From assembly GCF_046197865.1 (NCBI RefSeq), contig NZ_CP166990.1, positions 868,001 through 932,000 on the forward strand: DNA of 64,000 bases, in the 5' to 3' direction. Within the stretch, counting starts at the first letter, position 1. Each line of letters opens with the position of its first letter. Shown here piece by piece: positions 1 through 8,938 of the stretch. The position numbers and the translations under genes were made by a program. The notes beneath the pieces are model-generated. The model worked only from the letters and a program-made list of their open reading frames with translations, did not search any database and was not told the origin of the DNA. The DNA is from JAHKLT01 sp046197865 (lineage in GTDB: Archaea; Methanobacteriota; Methanobacteria; Methanobacteriales; Methanobacteriaceae).

Positions 1-270
1 AGTAATATTGTTTATGTTATTCCAGTATTAGAAGCATACACTTATTCTCGTGCAGATGGTGGGGTTGATCTTGTTGTACGTGTAGTAGATGGTCAAGGAA
101 CTCCAGTACAAGGTGAAAACATAAGAATAAACATTCACGGATGGATATCCAACTTAATCACCGATATGTTAGGATTTGTAAGATTAGACGTTAGCTTAGA
201 ATCAGGACACTACCTTGCAACAGCATATTCCAGTGCAACTGATGTATCAACAATCGTAATCGTACCATAA
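1..270 (+). CDS. C-terminal tail of an adhesin-like surface protein (partial)
   Basis: Frame 1 is open from the first base to a TAA at 268-270, giving the last 89 residues of a larger protein whose start lies outside the window. The residues alternate in the beta-strand pattern of an Ig-like/Big domain, with VVRVVDGQGTPVQGENIRI followed by GFVRLDVSLESGHYLATAYS. This resembles the immunoglobulin-like modules at the ends of Methanobrevibacter adhesin-like proteins. There is no membrane anchor in the visible part. The assignment rests on composition and module style, and the N-terminal architecture cannot be seen. Confidence 0.6.
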   Translation, partial: SNIVYVIPVLEAYTYSRADGGVDLVVRVVDGQGTPVQGENIRINIHGWISNLITDMLGFVRLDVSLESGHYLATAYSSATDVSTIVIVP

Positions 271-300
271 AAACAAAAATAAATTAAATTATTCTATTTA

Positions 301-351
301 ATATCCAAGAAAACACCATTATTATTCTTGGATATAATAGATTATTTTTTT
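301..351 (+). terminator. Hairpin plus T-tract terminator after the adhesin tail
   Basis: A perfect 11-bp inverted repeat (ATATCCAAGAA at 301-311, TTCTTGGATAT at 325-335) encloses a 13-nt loop. It is followed by a T-rich run at 341-351, about 30 bases after the adhesin stop codon. This fits an intrinsic-type terminator, although archaeal termination often needs only the T-tract. Confidence 0.6.
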
Positions 352-607
352 AAATAGAATTAAGACGAATAACTGCAGCTAATAGTAAAAAAAGGAAAAT
401 AAACAATTTTAAATCATTTTTTTAAATCTAAATCATATAAAGAAAATTTTCTCTAAAAAAAAATTTTTTATATTATAATTACTCCCAATTATAATTAATT
501 CCAACCACACAGAAAAACTATTAGCTGCATTTATTTTAACACAAAACTTAAAACATACTAACAACTAATAAAAAAACATTAAGTTGATAGATATGATAAT
601 TTTTCTA

Positions 608-620
608 AACCTTTAAATAG
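608..620 (+). promoter_or_regulatory. Probable BRE/TATA promoter of rpl40e
   Basis: An AAAC stretch directly before TTTAAATA (612-619) fits the archaeal BRE-TATA layout. It lies about 130 bases before the rpl40e ATG and so predicts a leader of roughly 105 nt. The leader contains a bulged inverted repeat: AAATAATTATGAA near 642-654 pairs with TTCATAACAATTATTT at 675-690. This is inferred from sequence pattern only. Confidence 0.4.
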
Positions 621-750
621 TATAAATTAGATATTTTTATTAAATAATTATGAACAGTAGTATTCTTATTTTGTTTCATAACAATTATTTAATATAAATT
701 TATTATAAAAATTTTTATAATTAACTTTTACTTATTAAGGAGGACTTTTA

Positions 751-897
751 ATGGCACGTTTTGAAGAAGCTGAAAATAGAATGTTCAATGTTAAGATTTG
801 CTTAAAATGTAATGCCCGTAATCCTGCTGCAGCTAACACTTGTAGAAAATGCGGTTATACTGGATTAAGATTTAAAGCTAAAGAACCTAGAGGATAG
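751..897 (+). CDS. rpl40e: Large ribosomal subunit protein eL40 (L40e)
   Basis: This 48-residue protein begins MARFEEAENRMFNVKICLKC. It carries the complete zinc-ribbon pattern of archaeal L40e: C17-x2-C20 and C31-x2-C34, with basic residues around and after it. Length and motif spacing match stand-alone archaeal L40e, which in eukaryotes is fused to ubiquitin. A strong Shine-Dalgarno (AAGGAGGA at 737-744) sits 6 bases before the ATG and fixes the start. It leads a same-strand run into the GGGP synthase gene 45 bases downstream. Confidence 0.95.
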   Translation: MARFEEAENRMFNVKICLKCNARNPAAANTCRKCGYTGLRFKAKEPRG

Positions 898-942
898 ACT
901 CCTCTCATTTTATTATTTTTTTTATTTATTTTAGGGATTTTT

Positions 943-1686
943 ATGAATATAGTAGAAAAACAAATTAAAGATATTTTAAAAACAAGGAAAATTCATTTTA
1001 CTTTATTAGATCCTGATGAGCAAAGTCCTGAAAGTGCTCTTGAAATAGCTAGTGCTGCTATTGAAGGAGGAACTGATGGAATAATGATTGGGGGATCTAC
1101 TGTAGATAATGAAGATGTTAATGCTACTTGTAAGATTTTATCTGAAAATATTGATGTTCCAATTATTCTATTTCCTGGAAATATAAATAGTGTAAGTAGG
1201 TATGCTGATGCTATATTTTTCATGACTTATTTAAACTCTGATAATCCTTATTGGATTTTAGGAGCTCAATCATTAGCAGCTGGTAATGTTAAAAAAAGTC
1301 AAATTGATGTTTTACCTATGGGTTATATGGTTGTTGAACCTGGTGGAACTGTTGGTTGGGTTGGAGATGCTAAGCTTGTACCAAGAAATAAACCTAAAAT
1401 TCCTGCAGCTTATGCAATGGCAGCTGAATTATTAGGCATGAGATTTTTCTATCTTGAAGCAGGTTCTGGTGCAGATAAACCAATACCACAAGAAATGATA
1501 GCTTATTCTAAGAAAGCTACTGATGATATGGTGATAATTGTTGGTGGTGGAATTAGAGATGGTGAAACTGCTTTAAAAGCTGCAAAATCAGGTGCAGATA
1601 TTATTGTTACTGGTACAATAGTTGAAGAAACTGATGATGTTAAAGGTAAAATTTCAGAAATTACAAATTCTATTAAAAACCTTTAA
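943..1686 (+). CDS. Geranylgeranylglyceryl phosphate synthase
   Basis: This 247-residue (beta/alpha)8 prenyltransferase joins sn-glycerol-1-phosphate to geranylgeranyl diphosphate, the first committed ether bond of archaeal lipids. Visible family motifs are TLLDPDEQSPESA near residue 20, GGSTVD near 50, FPGN near 77, YLEAGSGADKPIP near 170, VGGGIRDGETA near 200 and GTIVEE near 225. The last three form the phosphate-binding end of the barrel. Length and motifs fit group II archaeal GGGPS. It lies between rpl40e and nurA on the same strand. Confidence 0.95.
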   Translation: MNIVEKQIKDILKTRKIHFTLLDPDEQSPESALEIASAAIEGGTDGIMIGGSTVDNEDVNATCKILSENIDVPIILFPGNINSVSRYADAIFFMTYLNSDNPYWILGAQSLAAGNVKKSQIDVLPMGYMVVEPGGTVGWVGDAKLVPRNKPKIPAAYAMAAELLGMRFFYLEAGSGADKPIPQEMIAYSKKATDDMVIIVGGGIRDGETALKAAKSGADIIVTGTIVEETDDVKGKISEITNSIKNL

Positions 1687-1747
1687 TTTTTATTTTTCAT
1701 ACACTCTTACAAATTACTTATTTTTTTAATTATACTATTTTGATATT

Positions 1748-2806
1748 ATGTTAGATTCTTTATATGCTGAGGCAGTCAGAAAAAAGGGACTTGTAAATGA
1801 AATCATTGATGAGTTCTCAGAAGGAGATCCTAGAGTTCTAGATAAATGGAATACTGAAATTACCATAAAATCAACTGATGATTTTTCAATAGCTGCTGGA
1901 GATGGAAGTTTTAATAAAAAAAAGTTTTTAAGTTTTTATTTTTATGCAATAGCTTGTGAATCTCTGGTATTTGATGGAAAACTTAAAGCTATTGAAAATG
2001 TTAATATTGATACTTTAAATCATAATAAATTTTCAGAAGATTTAATCAGATCTTATATGGGATTATATGAAGCTAAAAGTGCTTTTAAAACTTTAAAAGA
2101 ATTTGATGTAGATTATTATTTATATGATGGTTCTCTTTTAGGTGATTTAATTAGACCCTATCCTGCTGGTGCTGATTTATCTGAGCGACATAAAAAAGAA
2201 GTTATTGATAACTGCACAGATGATTTAGAAGAGAAGGTTAAGTCTTTAGAAGTTAAAATTTTCTCGGATGAGATAATTAAAAAATATTTTAAAAGTAATG
2301 TAGATACTTTTGAATTTAAAGTATATTTAACTAATTTAGAAAAACTAATTGTAATGAAACATTTATTATCTTTTAATAAAAATATTATAGCTATTTCTAA
2401 ATCTTCTACATCAGATGATTTATTTAATAGTAATATTCCAGATATAGCAATTTTTGATAAATATACTAGTGGTGAAGGGTTTTCTGAAATTATTCCTAAA
2501 ACATTATCTAATGAAGTAAAGCATCTTTTTCCAATAGAAGATGAATTTTTTAAAAATTTAGAATTTAGTATTTTTTATTTAAGGCTAGAAGATAATAAAA
2601 ATATTTTAAAAGTTGAATTACCTTTTAAAGCTAGTAAAAATGATGTTATTGATATTATTGAAAAATTAAAAAAGTTTTCAACAGAAGGATATCCATATTT
2701 ACTTAAAAAAGCACATAAAGATGTTGTTATTTCAAATAAAAATATAGATGAACTTGCAAATATTGTTAATTTTTATGAAAAATCAGGAAGGGAAATGTTA
2801 AAATGA
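1748..2806 (+). CDS. nurA: NurA 5'-3' DNA nuclease
   Basis: This 352-residue NurA-family nuclease is known to work with HerA and Mre11-Rad50 in archaeal DNA end resection. The N-terminal signature IAAGDGSFNKK supplies the metal-binding aspartate D52. Near the C-terminus KKAHKD supplies a candidate catalytic histidine, H323. The stop overlaps the herA start by four bases (ATGA, 2803-2806), indicating translational coupling and joint expression. Length is typical for the family, and no frameshift or missing motif is seen. Confidence 0.93.
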   Translation: MLDSLYAEAVRKKGLVNEIIDEFSEGDPRVLDKWNTEITIKSTDDFSIAAGDGSFNKKKFLSFYFYAIACESLVFDGKLKAIENVNIDTLNHNKFSEDLIRSYMGLYEAKSAFKTLKEFDVDYYLYDGSLLGDLIRPYPAGADLSERHKKEVIDNCTDDLEEKVKSLEVKIFSDEIIKKYFKSNVDTFEFKVYLTNLEKLIVMKHLLSFNKNIIAISKSSTSDDLFNSNIPDIAIFDKYTSGEGFSEIIPKTLSNEVKHLFPIEDEFFKNLEFSIFYLRLEDNKNILKVELPFKASKNDVIDIIEKLKKFSTEGYPYLLKKAHKDVVISNKNIDELANIVNFYEKSGREMLK

Positions 2807-4314
2807 TTATTGGTAGATGTGTTGGTGAGACATCCTTAAGTGAAGTTAATTTTATATCAAAAAAAATGCCTAAAGTTGGTGAATATGTTAGTCTTAGCTA
2901 TGATGGTAAAAATGTTTTAGGCATGATCGACTCACTTGTAAGGGGTAGTGTATCTTTAAATGGTGAAATATATAATCCTGATACTATTGAAATGATTAAA
3001 GCTTTAGAAGGCGATGATTATTATATTAAAGGGAAAATTAAGATTTTAGGAGATTTTGATGATAATTTAAGATTACCTAGAACTCCTGCACCTCCAGGTA
3101 CACCAGTTGAAATAGCGTCATCAGATGTTTTAGATGTTATTTTTAAAAGCGAAAATTCTCTTAAATTAGGTAATTTAATTAATCAAAGTGATGTTGAAGT
3201 AAATGTTGATATTAATAAAATGGTATCAAGACATTTAGCTATTTTAGCTATGACTGGAGCTGGTAAATCAAATACTGTATCAGTTTTAATTGATGGATTG
3301 CTTGATGTAAACGGTGCAATCTTTGTTTTTGATATGCATTCAGAATATTCAAACTGTGAATTTCAAAATGGTGAAGTAAATTTAATTAAACCTGTAATTA
3401 ATCCGATTTATATGTCTTTTGAAGAAATTAAGGGATTAGCTAATATTAAAGGTTCTGCTCATATTCAAGAAAGATACTTTAGAAATGCATTTAAGCAAGC
3501 TAGAGCTATTGTTAAAAATGGTGAAGCAGACACAACTGATTTTCTGCAAATTATCTATGATGTATTAAATAAAAGATTTAATAATGAAGATATTCCATCA
3601 TCTGAGAAGAATAAAATCATGGATGTAATAAATAAAATTGAAGATTTACAAGATAAATATGGTCAGCTATTTAATACTAATATTGGAAATATTTTAAGTA
3701 AAATTGAACTTGGAAAAGTCAATGTATTAGATTTAGGTCACTCAGACGAATTTGCTGCTGAAGTATTAGTTAGTCATATTTTAAGAAATGCATTAAAATC
3801 TCGTAAAGCTAGTGTTCATGGATTAGATGAAAATGGTTTAGAGTTTCCTGTATTTTTCATTTTAGAAGAAGCACACATTTTAGCTCCTAATAGTCGTAAT
3901 CCTTCATCTAAATTTTGGATTAGTAGAATAGCTCGTGAAGGGCGTAAATTTGGTCTTGGTTTATGTTTAGTTAGTCAAAGTCCAAAATCTATTGATCATG
4001 ATGCATTATCACAAGTAAATAATATGATTATTTTACGTCTTGTTGAACCACAAGATCAACGCCATGTCCAATCAGCAAGTGAAAATCTTAGTGAAGATTT
4101 AGTAAAACAACTGCCATCTTTAAATATTGGTGAAGCTATGGTATTAGGCCTTATGAGTAAAGTTCCAACACTTGTCAAAATTGATGAATTTAAAGGACGT
4201 TCTCATGGTGGAGATATTGATATTATAAGTTCTTGGTCTAGCTATAAATCTAATAAAGATGAATCTCTTAAAAAAGATGAAAAAGAACTTAAAGATTTAG
4301 GTTATAATTATTAA
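2803..4314 (+). CDS. herA: HerA hexameric DNA translocase
   Basis: This 503-residue HerA/FtsK-superfamily ATPase opens with the N-terminal HAS-barrel (about residues 1-100). The Walker A loop MTGAGKSN is at 150-157 and the Walker B motif FFILEEAH at 351-358. A sensor/arginine-finger region follows with SRIAREGRKFGLGL and VSQSP. It is known to form a hexameric pump with NurA for 5'-strand resection. It is coupled to nurA by the ATGA overlap and lies 146 bases before mre11, so the four resection genes are adjacent. Confidence 0.95.
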   Translation: MIIGRCVGETSLSEVNFISKKMPKVGEYVSLSYDGKNVLGMIDSLVRGSVSLNGEIYNPDTIEMIKALEGDDYYIKGKIKILGDFDDNLRLPRTPAPPGTPVEIASSDVLDVIFKSENSLKLGNLINQSDVEVNVDINKMVSRHLAILAMTGAGKSNTVSVLIDGLLDVNGAIFVFDMHSEYSNCEFQNGEVNLIKPVINPIYMSFEEIKGLANIKGSAHIQERYFRNAFKQARAIVKNGEADTTDFLQIIYDVLNKRFNNEDIPSSEKNKIMDVINKIEDLQDKYGQLFNTNIGNILSKIELGKVNVLDLGHSDEFAAEVLVSHILRNALKSRKASVHGLDENGLEFPVFFILEEAHILAPNSRNPSSKFWISRIAREGRKFGLGLCLVSQSPKSIDHDALSQVNNMIILRLVEPQDQRHVQSASENLSEDLVKQLPSLNIGEAMVLGLMSKVPTLVKIDEFKGRSHGGDIDIISSWSSYKSNKDESLKKDEKELKDLGYNY

Positions 4315-4460
4315 TTTTATTTTTTATTTTTTTAACTTTTTTTTCAAATATAACTTATTTTTTCAATAATCTATAAATAATTTAACGATTAAATTAAATA
4401 ATAATATAAATTTTACTTAACTATAAGTGTTTATTGGTTATAAGTTTAAAAGGTAATATA

Positions 4461-5684
4461 ATGAAATTTGCACATTTAGCAGACACTCATTTAGGTTATA
4501 GGCAATTTGGTCTACATGACCGCGAAAAAGACTTTTATGAAGTGTTTGAAAAAACAATTAATAAAATAATCGACGAAAAAGTCGATTTTGTAATTCATAG
4601 TGGAGATCTTTTTGAAAGTTCAAAACCATCTCCGATAGCTTTATTAGTTTTTCAAAAAGCTTTATTAAAACTTAAAGGTGTTGGAATACCTGTTTATGCA
4701 ACAGCAGGAAATCATGACACAACTCTAAGGAAAGATTCTATTCCTCCGCAAGTTCTATATAAAAAACATGGACTAAAAGTTATAAGCCCTATTAATTCTG
4801 AATATATTGAAGAAGATGGTACTTTTATTTGTGGAGTTCCATATTATCCAAAATCTAAAAAAACTTTTTTAAAGGAAAAATTAGGTAAATTATCTAAAAA
4901 AGCTGAAGAATATGATAAAAAGATTTTAGTTTTACATCAAGGAATTGATAAATATCTTCCTTTTGAATATGAACTTGAAATTGGGGATATACCAGAAAAT
5001 TTTAATTATTATGCTTTAGGCCATATTCATAATTATATTGAAGATGATTATGGAGAAGGTAAGTTAGTTTATCCAGGATCTATGGATATTTGGAAAAGTA
5101 GTGAACTTTCTGATTATAATAAAAATGGTAAAGGCTTTTGTATTGTTGAGATGGATGGGTCTGATGTTTCTGTTAAAAGAATTTCTATTGATATTCCAAG
5201 AGAATTTATATCAATAACTGTAGACGAGTTTTATTTAAATCAAGAAATATTAAATTTGAAATCTAGAATAGCTGCTTTAGATAATAAACCTATTTTAAAT
5301 ATTACTATTGAAAATCCTAAATCAAGTAGTGCAGATATTTATGACATGATTAATAAAGAGTTAGGGGATTTATGTCTTCTTATAAGACCTAGTTTTAAAG
5401 TAGATGAAAAGGATGATGAAAGTATTGATATTAGTAATATTGATACATTAGAACCTAAGAGTTTATTACATGAACATTTAAAATCTTTTGATAATGAAGA
5501 TATTAGTGATTTAGCTATTGATTTATATGAAAAATTATCTAATGATAATGTTGAAGAATCTGAAAAACTAATTGAAGATTTTTATGATGATTATTTTGAA
5601 AAAATTGATATTACTGATGAGGATATTGATTTAAGTAAAGATGCTAGTCAAACTGATTTAAAGGAGTTCAAAGATGATATTTAA
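4461..5684 (+). CDS. mre11: Mre11 DNA double-strand break repair nuclease
   Basis: The protein is 407 residues from the ATG at 4461. All calcineurin-like phosphoesterase motifs of Mre11 are present: ADTHLG (D8, H10), HSGDLFE, AGNHDT, LHQG and LGHIHNY, so the nuclease should be active. I prefer ATG 4461 to an in-frame TTG at 4434. MKFAHLADTHLG is the usual Mre11 N-terminus and AAAGGTAA lies just before it. The acidic C-terminal third is likely the Rad50-binding tail. The gene overlaps rad50 by 11 bases. Confidence 0.95.
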   Translation: MKFAHLADTHLGYRQFGLHDREKDFYEVFEKTINKIIDEKVDFVIHSGDLFESSKPSPIALLVFQKALLKLKGVGIPVYATAGNHDTTLRKDSIPPQVLYKKHGLKVISPINSEYIEEDGTFICGVPYYPKSKKTFLKEKLGKLSKKAEEYDKKILVLHQGIDKYLPFEYELEIGDIPENFNYYALGHIHNYIEDDYGEGKLVYPGSMDIWKSSELSDYNKNGKGFCIVEMDGSDVSVKRISIDIPREFISITVDEFYLNQEILNLKSRIAALDNKPILNITIENPKSSSADIYDMINKELGDLCLLIRPSFKVDEKDDESIDISNIDTLEPKSLLHEHLKSFDNEDISDLAIDLYEKLSNDNVEESEKLIEDFYDDYFEKIDITDEDIDLSKDASQTDLKEFKDDI

Positions 5685-8436
5685 TAAATTAACACTTAAA
5701 AACTTTAAATCTTATGAAGATACTGAAATAGATTTTAATCGGGGAATTAGTGTTGTTGTTGGTGAAAACGGTGCAGGTAAATCTAGTATTCTTGAAGCTA
5801 TAAGTTTTGCATTATTTAAACAACATACTGGTAAAAAAATTGAAGATCTTGTTCGTAGTGGTTCACAAGATAAAGGAATGTCTTTATCTTTAGAGTTTTC
5901 TTCTAATGGAAAAGATTATGAAGTTAAAAGAGAAAAAGGAAACTCTACTTTAAAATCAATGTTATCTATTAGAAATGATCCTAATGAAGATTATACTATT
6001 TTATGTTCTGGAGATAAGGAAGTTAGTTCTCAAATTGAATCTCTTTTAAATATGGATGGAAATCTTTTCTTAAATGCAATTTATATTAGACAAGGTGAAA
6101 TTGCTCAACTAATTGATAAAAAATCTGCAGAAAAGAAACAATTAATTGGTAAACTATTAGGAATTGATTCTTTAGAGAAGGCTTGGAAAAACTTACTTCA
6201 AATTATCAATGTTTATGAAAATAAGAATTCTGAACTTAAAGGAAAACTTCATTCATCTGCAGATCTTGAAAATGATTATAAAACAAAAATTGATACTTTA
6301 AACCAACTTAAAAATGATGGTAATTCTTTAGAAGAAGAACTTAAAGAAATTACTACTTTAAAATCTACTAAAGCTGATGAAAAATTAAAAATGGAAGAAG
6401 ATAAATCTAAATATGATAGTTTAGTTAATGAGTTAAATAATGAAAATACTTTTATTGAAAATTTAACTAATGAAAAGAAATCATTACAAAAACAATTAGA
6501 TGATATCACTCAAAATGAAGAAGAGATTTCTAAACTTGAAAAATATGTTAAAAAACTTCCAGTTTATTTAGAATTTGAAAAATCAGTTTTAAAAATCCAT
6601 GATTTAAAAATTGAAGAGCTTGATGTATTAGATGATTTAGAATCATTTAAAAAGCAAAAAGCAATTTTAGATAAAGAACTTGAAGGTCATGATAAATTTT
6701 TAACTATAGATAAATCAATAGATGCATTAAAAGAAGAAAAATCCAAATTAGATGGTGATTTAAAAGTTGTTACTAAACTAGAAAAAGATAAAAATATTTT
6801 ATCTCATGAAATTAAACAAGAAAAAGAAGATTTGGATAAATTCTTTAATAAAACTTTTGATAAAGTAAAAAGAGAAGAGTCACCTCAAGAAGATTTAGAC
6901 AAAATTGAAAACTTTAAAGATTTAAACTATGTTATAAGTAATATCCTTGATTCACTAACTGTTAAAATTAAAGAAACAGATAAAGAAGTTTTATCTAAAA
7001 ATCAAGAAATAGCTGCATTAGAAGAATCTATTAAATCTTCTAAAAAACCTTTAAAAGAATTAGAAAGTGTTGATAATAAATGTCCACTTTGTCAATCAGA
7101 TATTGATTTTGATAAGAAAAATGATTTAACAAAATTATATAATGATACTATTACATCTTCTGAGAAGGCTATTAATGATAAGAAAATTGATGTTCATATT
7201 TTAAATAAATCAAGAGAAGATTCAGAAGAAAAAATTGAAAAGTTCCAAAAACTTTTTACTCAAACTTCAGAATATAATCATAGATATAATGAGCTTTCAA
7301 AAGATATTAATAAATTAGCTGATATTAAAAAAGAACTTGAATCAAAAGGAGATGTAGCTACTCTTATTGAAGAAATTACAAATTCTATTGAAGAAGAAAC
7401 ATCTAAAAAGAATTATTATAAACAATCTTATGAAAATTATAATCAATCTAAAGGTGCTTTAGATATTATTGGTAGTGATGTAGAAATTTTACAAAAATTA
7501 AATCAAGTAAGAAATAATATTGATATGCAGGTTCAAAATATTAAATTAGCTATTGATCAAGATTCATTTTTAACTAGTGATATTGCTGAGGAAGAGTTGA
7601 AAATAAAAATCAATGAGTTAAAGTCCAAAGAAGAAAAATATAATCAATTAAAAGGCCATGTTCAACTTAAAAGCACTATTGAATCTCAATTTATAGCTAA
7701 AAAAGAAGATCTTGAATGGAGACTAAATAAAATAGAAAAAATTAAAGAAGATATATCTACATCTTCTTATGACGCTGATAAATATGATAAAATTCTTTTT
7801 TCATATGAAACTGCAAATAATAAATTTGAAGAACTTAATTCTAAATTAGCTAATGTTAAAGGTCAAGCTACAGAACTTATAAGTTATATTGAAGATTTAA
7901 CAATTAAAATTAATGATAATAAGAAGTTTAAAAAAGAACAAGAAAATATAAATGAATTATTAACATTACTCACTGAAATCAGAGAATTATATAGTAAAAA
8001 TGGTGTTCAAAAAGATCTTAGAAATTATTCAAGACCTATTATACAAAAATACACTAAGGAATTCTTTGAAAAATTCAACTTTAACTATTCTGACCTTATT
8101 TTAGATGAGGATTATAATATTTCAGTATTTGGTCCAGAAGGAGAATCAAATATAGATATGGTTAGTGGTGGAGAAAAAATAGCTATTGCTCTTGCACTTA
8201 GACTAGCTATCACTCAAGCAATGTCTAAAGGTAATCTTGAAACTATCTTACTTGATGAACCAACTATACATTTAGATAGTTTTAGACGTCATGAACTTAT
8301 TAATCTTTTAAAAGAAATAAGAATATTACCTCAAATGATTCTTGTAACACATGAAAATCAATTAGAATCAGCTGCAGATAATGTTATTGAAGTTACAAAA
8401 GAAAATGGAATTTCAAAAATTAAAACAAGTAATTAA
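5674..8436 (+). CDS. rad50: Rad50 SMC-like ATPase
   Basis: This 920-residue Rad50 has Walker A GENGAGKSS at 30-38 and a Q-loop region YIRQGEIAQLID. Long coiled coils rich in Glu, Lys and Leu flank a zinc hook CPLC at 470-473. The ABC signature SGGEKIAIALALRLA starts at 831 and Walker B TILLDEPTIHLD covers 857-868. The hook sits almost exactly mid-protein, as expected for two Rad50 arms. AAGGAG precedes the ATG inside the end of mre11, so the pair is translationally coupled. The stop codon lies inside a palindrome shared with the convergent downstream gene. Confidence 0.96.
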   Translation: MIFNKLTLKNFKSYEDTEIDFNRGISVVVGENGAGKSSILEAISFALFKQHTGKKIEDLVRSGSQDKGMSLSLEFSSNGKDYEVKREKGNSTLKSMLSIRNDPNEDYTILCSGDKEVSSQIESLLNMDGNLFLNAIYIRQGEIAQLIDKKSAEKKQLIGKLLGIDSLEKAWKNLLQIINVYENKNSELKGKLHSSADLENDYKTKIDTLNQLKNDGNSLEEELKEITTLKSTKADEKLKMEEDKSKYDSLVNELNNENTFIENLTNEKKSLQKQLDDITQNEEEISKLEKYVKKLPVYLEFEKSVLKIHDLKIEELDVLDDLESFKKQKAILDKELEGHDKFLTIDKSIDALKEEKSKLDGDLKVVTKLEKDKNILSHEIKQEKEDLDKFFNKTFDKVKREESPQEDLDKIENFKDLNYVISNILDSLTVKIKETDKEVLSKNQEIAALEESIKSSKKPLKELESVDNKCPLCQSDIDFDKKNDLTKLYNDTITSSEKAINDKKIDVHILNKSREDSEEKIEKFQKLFTQTSEYNHRYNELSKDINKLADIKKELESKGDVATLIEEITNSIEEETSKKNYYKQSYENYNQSKGALDIIGSDVEILQKLNQVRNNIDMQVQNIKLAIDQDSFLTSDIAEEELKIKINELKSKEEKYNQLKGHVQLKSTIESQFIAKKEDLEWRLNKIEKIKEDISTSSYDADKYDKILFSYETANNKFEELNSKLANVKGQATELISYIEDLTIKINDNKKFKKEQENINELLTLLTEIRELYSKNGVQKDLRNYSRPIIQKYTKEFFEKFNFNYSDLILDEDYNISVFGPEGESNIDMVSGGEKIAIALALRLAITQAMSKGNLETILLDEPTIHLDSFRRHELINLLKEIRILPQMILVTHENQLESAADNVIEVTKENGISKIKTSN

Positions 8437-8457
8437 ATAGCTATTAATTAGCTATTT
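8435..8457. terminator. Bidirectional palindromic terminator between rad50 and the TIR-like gene
   Basis: AAATAGCTA (8435-8443) and TAGCTATTT (8449-8457) form a perfect 9-bp stem with loop TTAAT. It covers both the rad50 stop codon and the stop codon of the convergent minus-strand gene. T-rich sequence follows in each direction. The symmetry suggests one hairpin serving both transcripts. Confidence 0.55.
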
Positions 8458-8840
8458 ACTATATTTTTTATATCTCCAATAATACAATTAGCATTCCATC
8501 CTACAATTCCAGTGGCTACTTCTTCTAAGTTTTCTGGAACTTCTTCTTCTCCATAAGGCCTTACAAGTAAAATTGGTTTGGTGTGTTTTAAAGATGCTTT
8601 GACTAATTCATCTATTTTTTCACTATTTTCTTTATATATTCCTGATAAGATTATTACAAGATCTACTTTATTAAAAAACTCATCACTAGCTGTTAAATAA
8701 GAACTTGATACAGATTCTTTCCATAAAAAATCTGTTTTTGAATATATTTTTTCTAAAAATTGATTATATTCATTATTTTCATCTTTTCCACTACTTATAA
8801 TTAAATTATAAATTTTATTATCCTTATCTTCTTCAAACAT
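8448..8840 (-). CDS. TIR-like (ThsB/DUF1863-type) domain protein
   Basis: This stand-alone protein has 130 residues. The order of blocks matches the TIR-like family that includes Thoeris ThsB. A first strand YNLIISS comes first, then FLWKESVSSS, then the central hydrophobic VDLVIILSGIYKENS. These are followed by KPILLVRPYGEEEVPENLEEVATGIVGWN, read here as KPILLVRPYG and then ATGIVGWNANCI. The KPI..VRP.G and IVGWN blocks are hallmarks. Such domains can make cyclic ADP-ribose-type signals or act as nucleases or scaffolds; activity here is unknown. No ThsA-like effector is encoded nearby. It faces rad50 and is divergent from the Mur-ligase gene. Confidence 0.65.
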   Translation of the reverse strand: MFEEDKDNKIYNLIISSGKDENNEYNQFLEKIYSKTDFLWKESVSSSYLTASDEFFNKVDLVIILSGIYKENSEKIDELVKASLKHTKPILLVRPYGEEEVPENLEEVATGIVGWNANCIIGDIKNIVNS

Positions 8841-8938
8841 AAAATCACTTTTATTTAAGTAAGTTTTTTATATTACATAATCTAAATTTACTTATATAAA
8901 TATTAATTTTTTTTATTATAAATTTTATACGTGTTTAA

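Larger units (their letters stand above)
271..750. other. 480-bp intergenic region with nested inverted repeats
   Basis: No credible gene is visible. Besides the hairpin at 301-335 there is a 12-bp perfect inverted repeat (TGCAGCTAATAG at 374-385; CTATTAGCTGCA at 518-529) enclosing about 130 bases. Inside it lies a perfect 8-bp hairpin, TTATAATT (473-480) and AATTATAA (487-494), with loop ACTCCC. The right part holds the rpl40e promoter and leader. The inverted-repeat block could be a structured RNA or a small degenerate element. Neither is proven. Confidence 0.5.

Noticed and set aside
4434..4460. TTG start for mre11
   Set aside because: The ATG at 4461 gives the standard Mre11 N-terminus and has a ribosome site; the extra nine residues match nothing.
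8448..8840. Complete Thoeris defence system
   Set aside because: Only the TIR-like component is present; no ThsA-type sensor or effector is encoded nearby.
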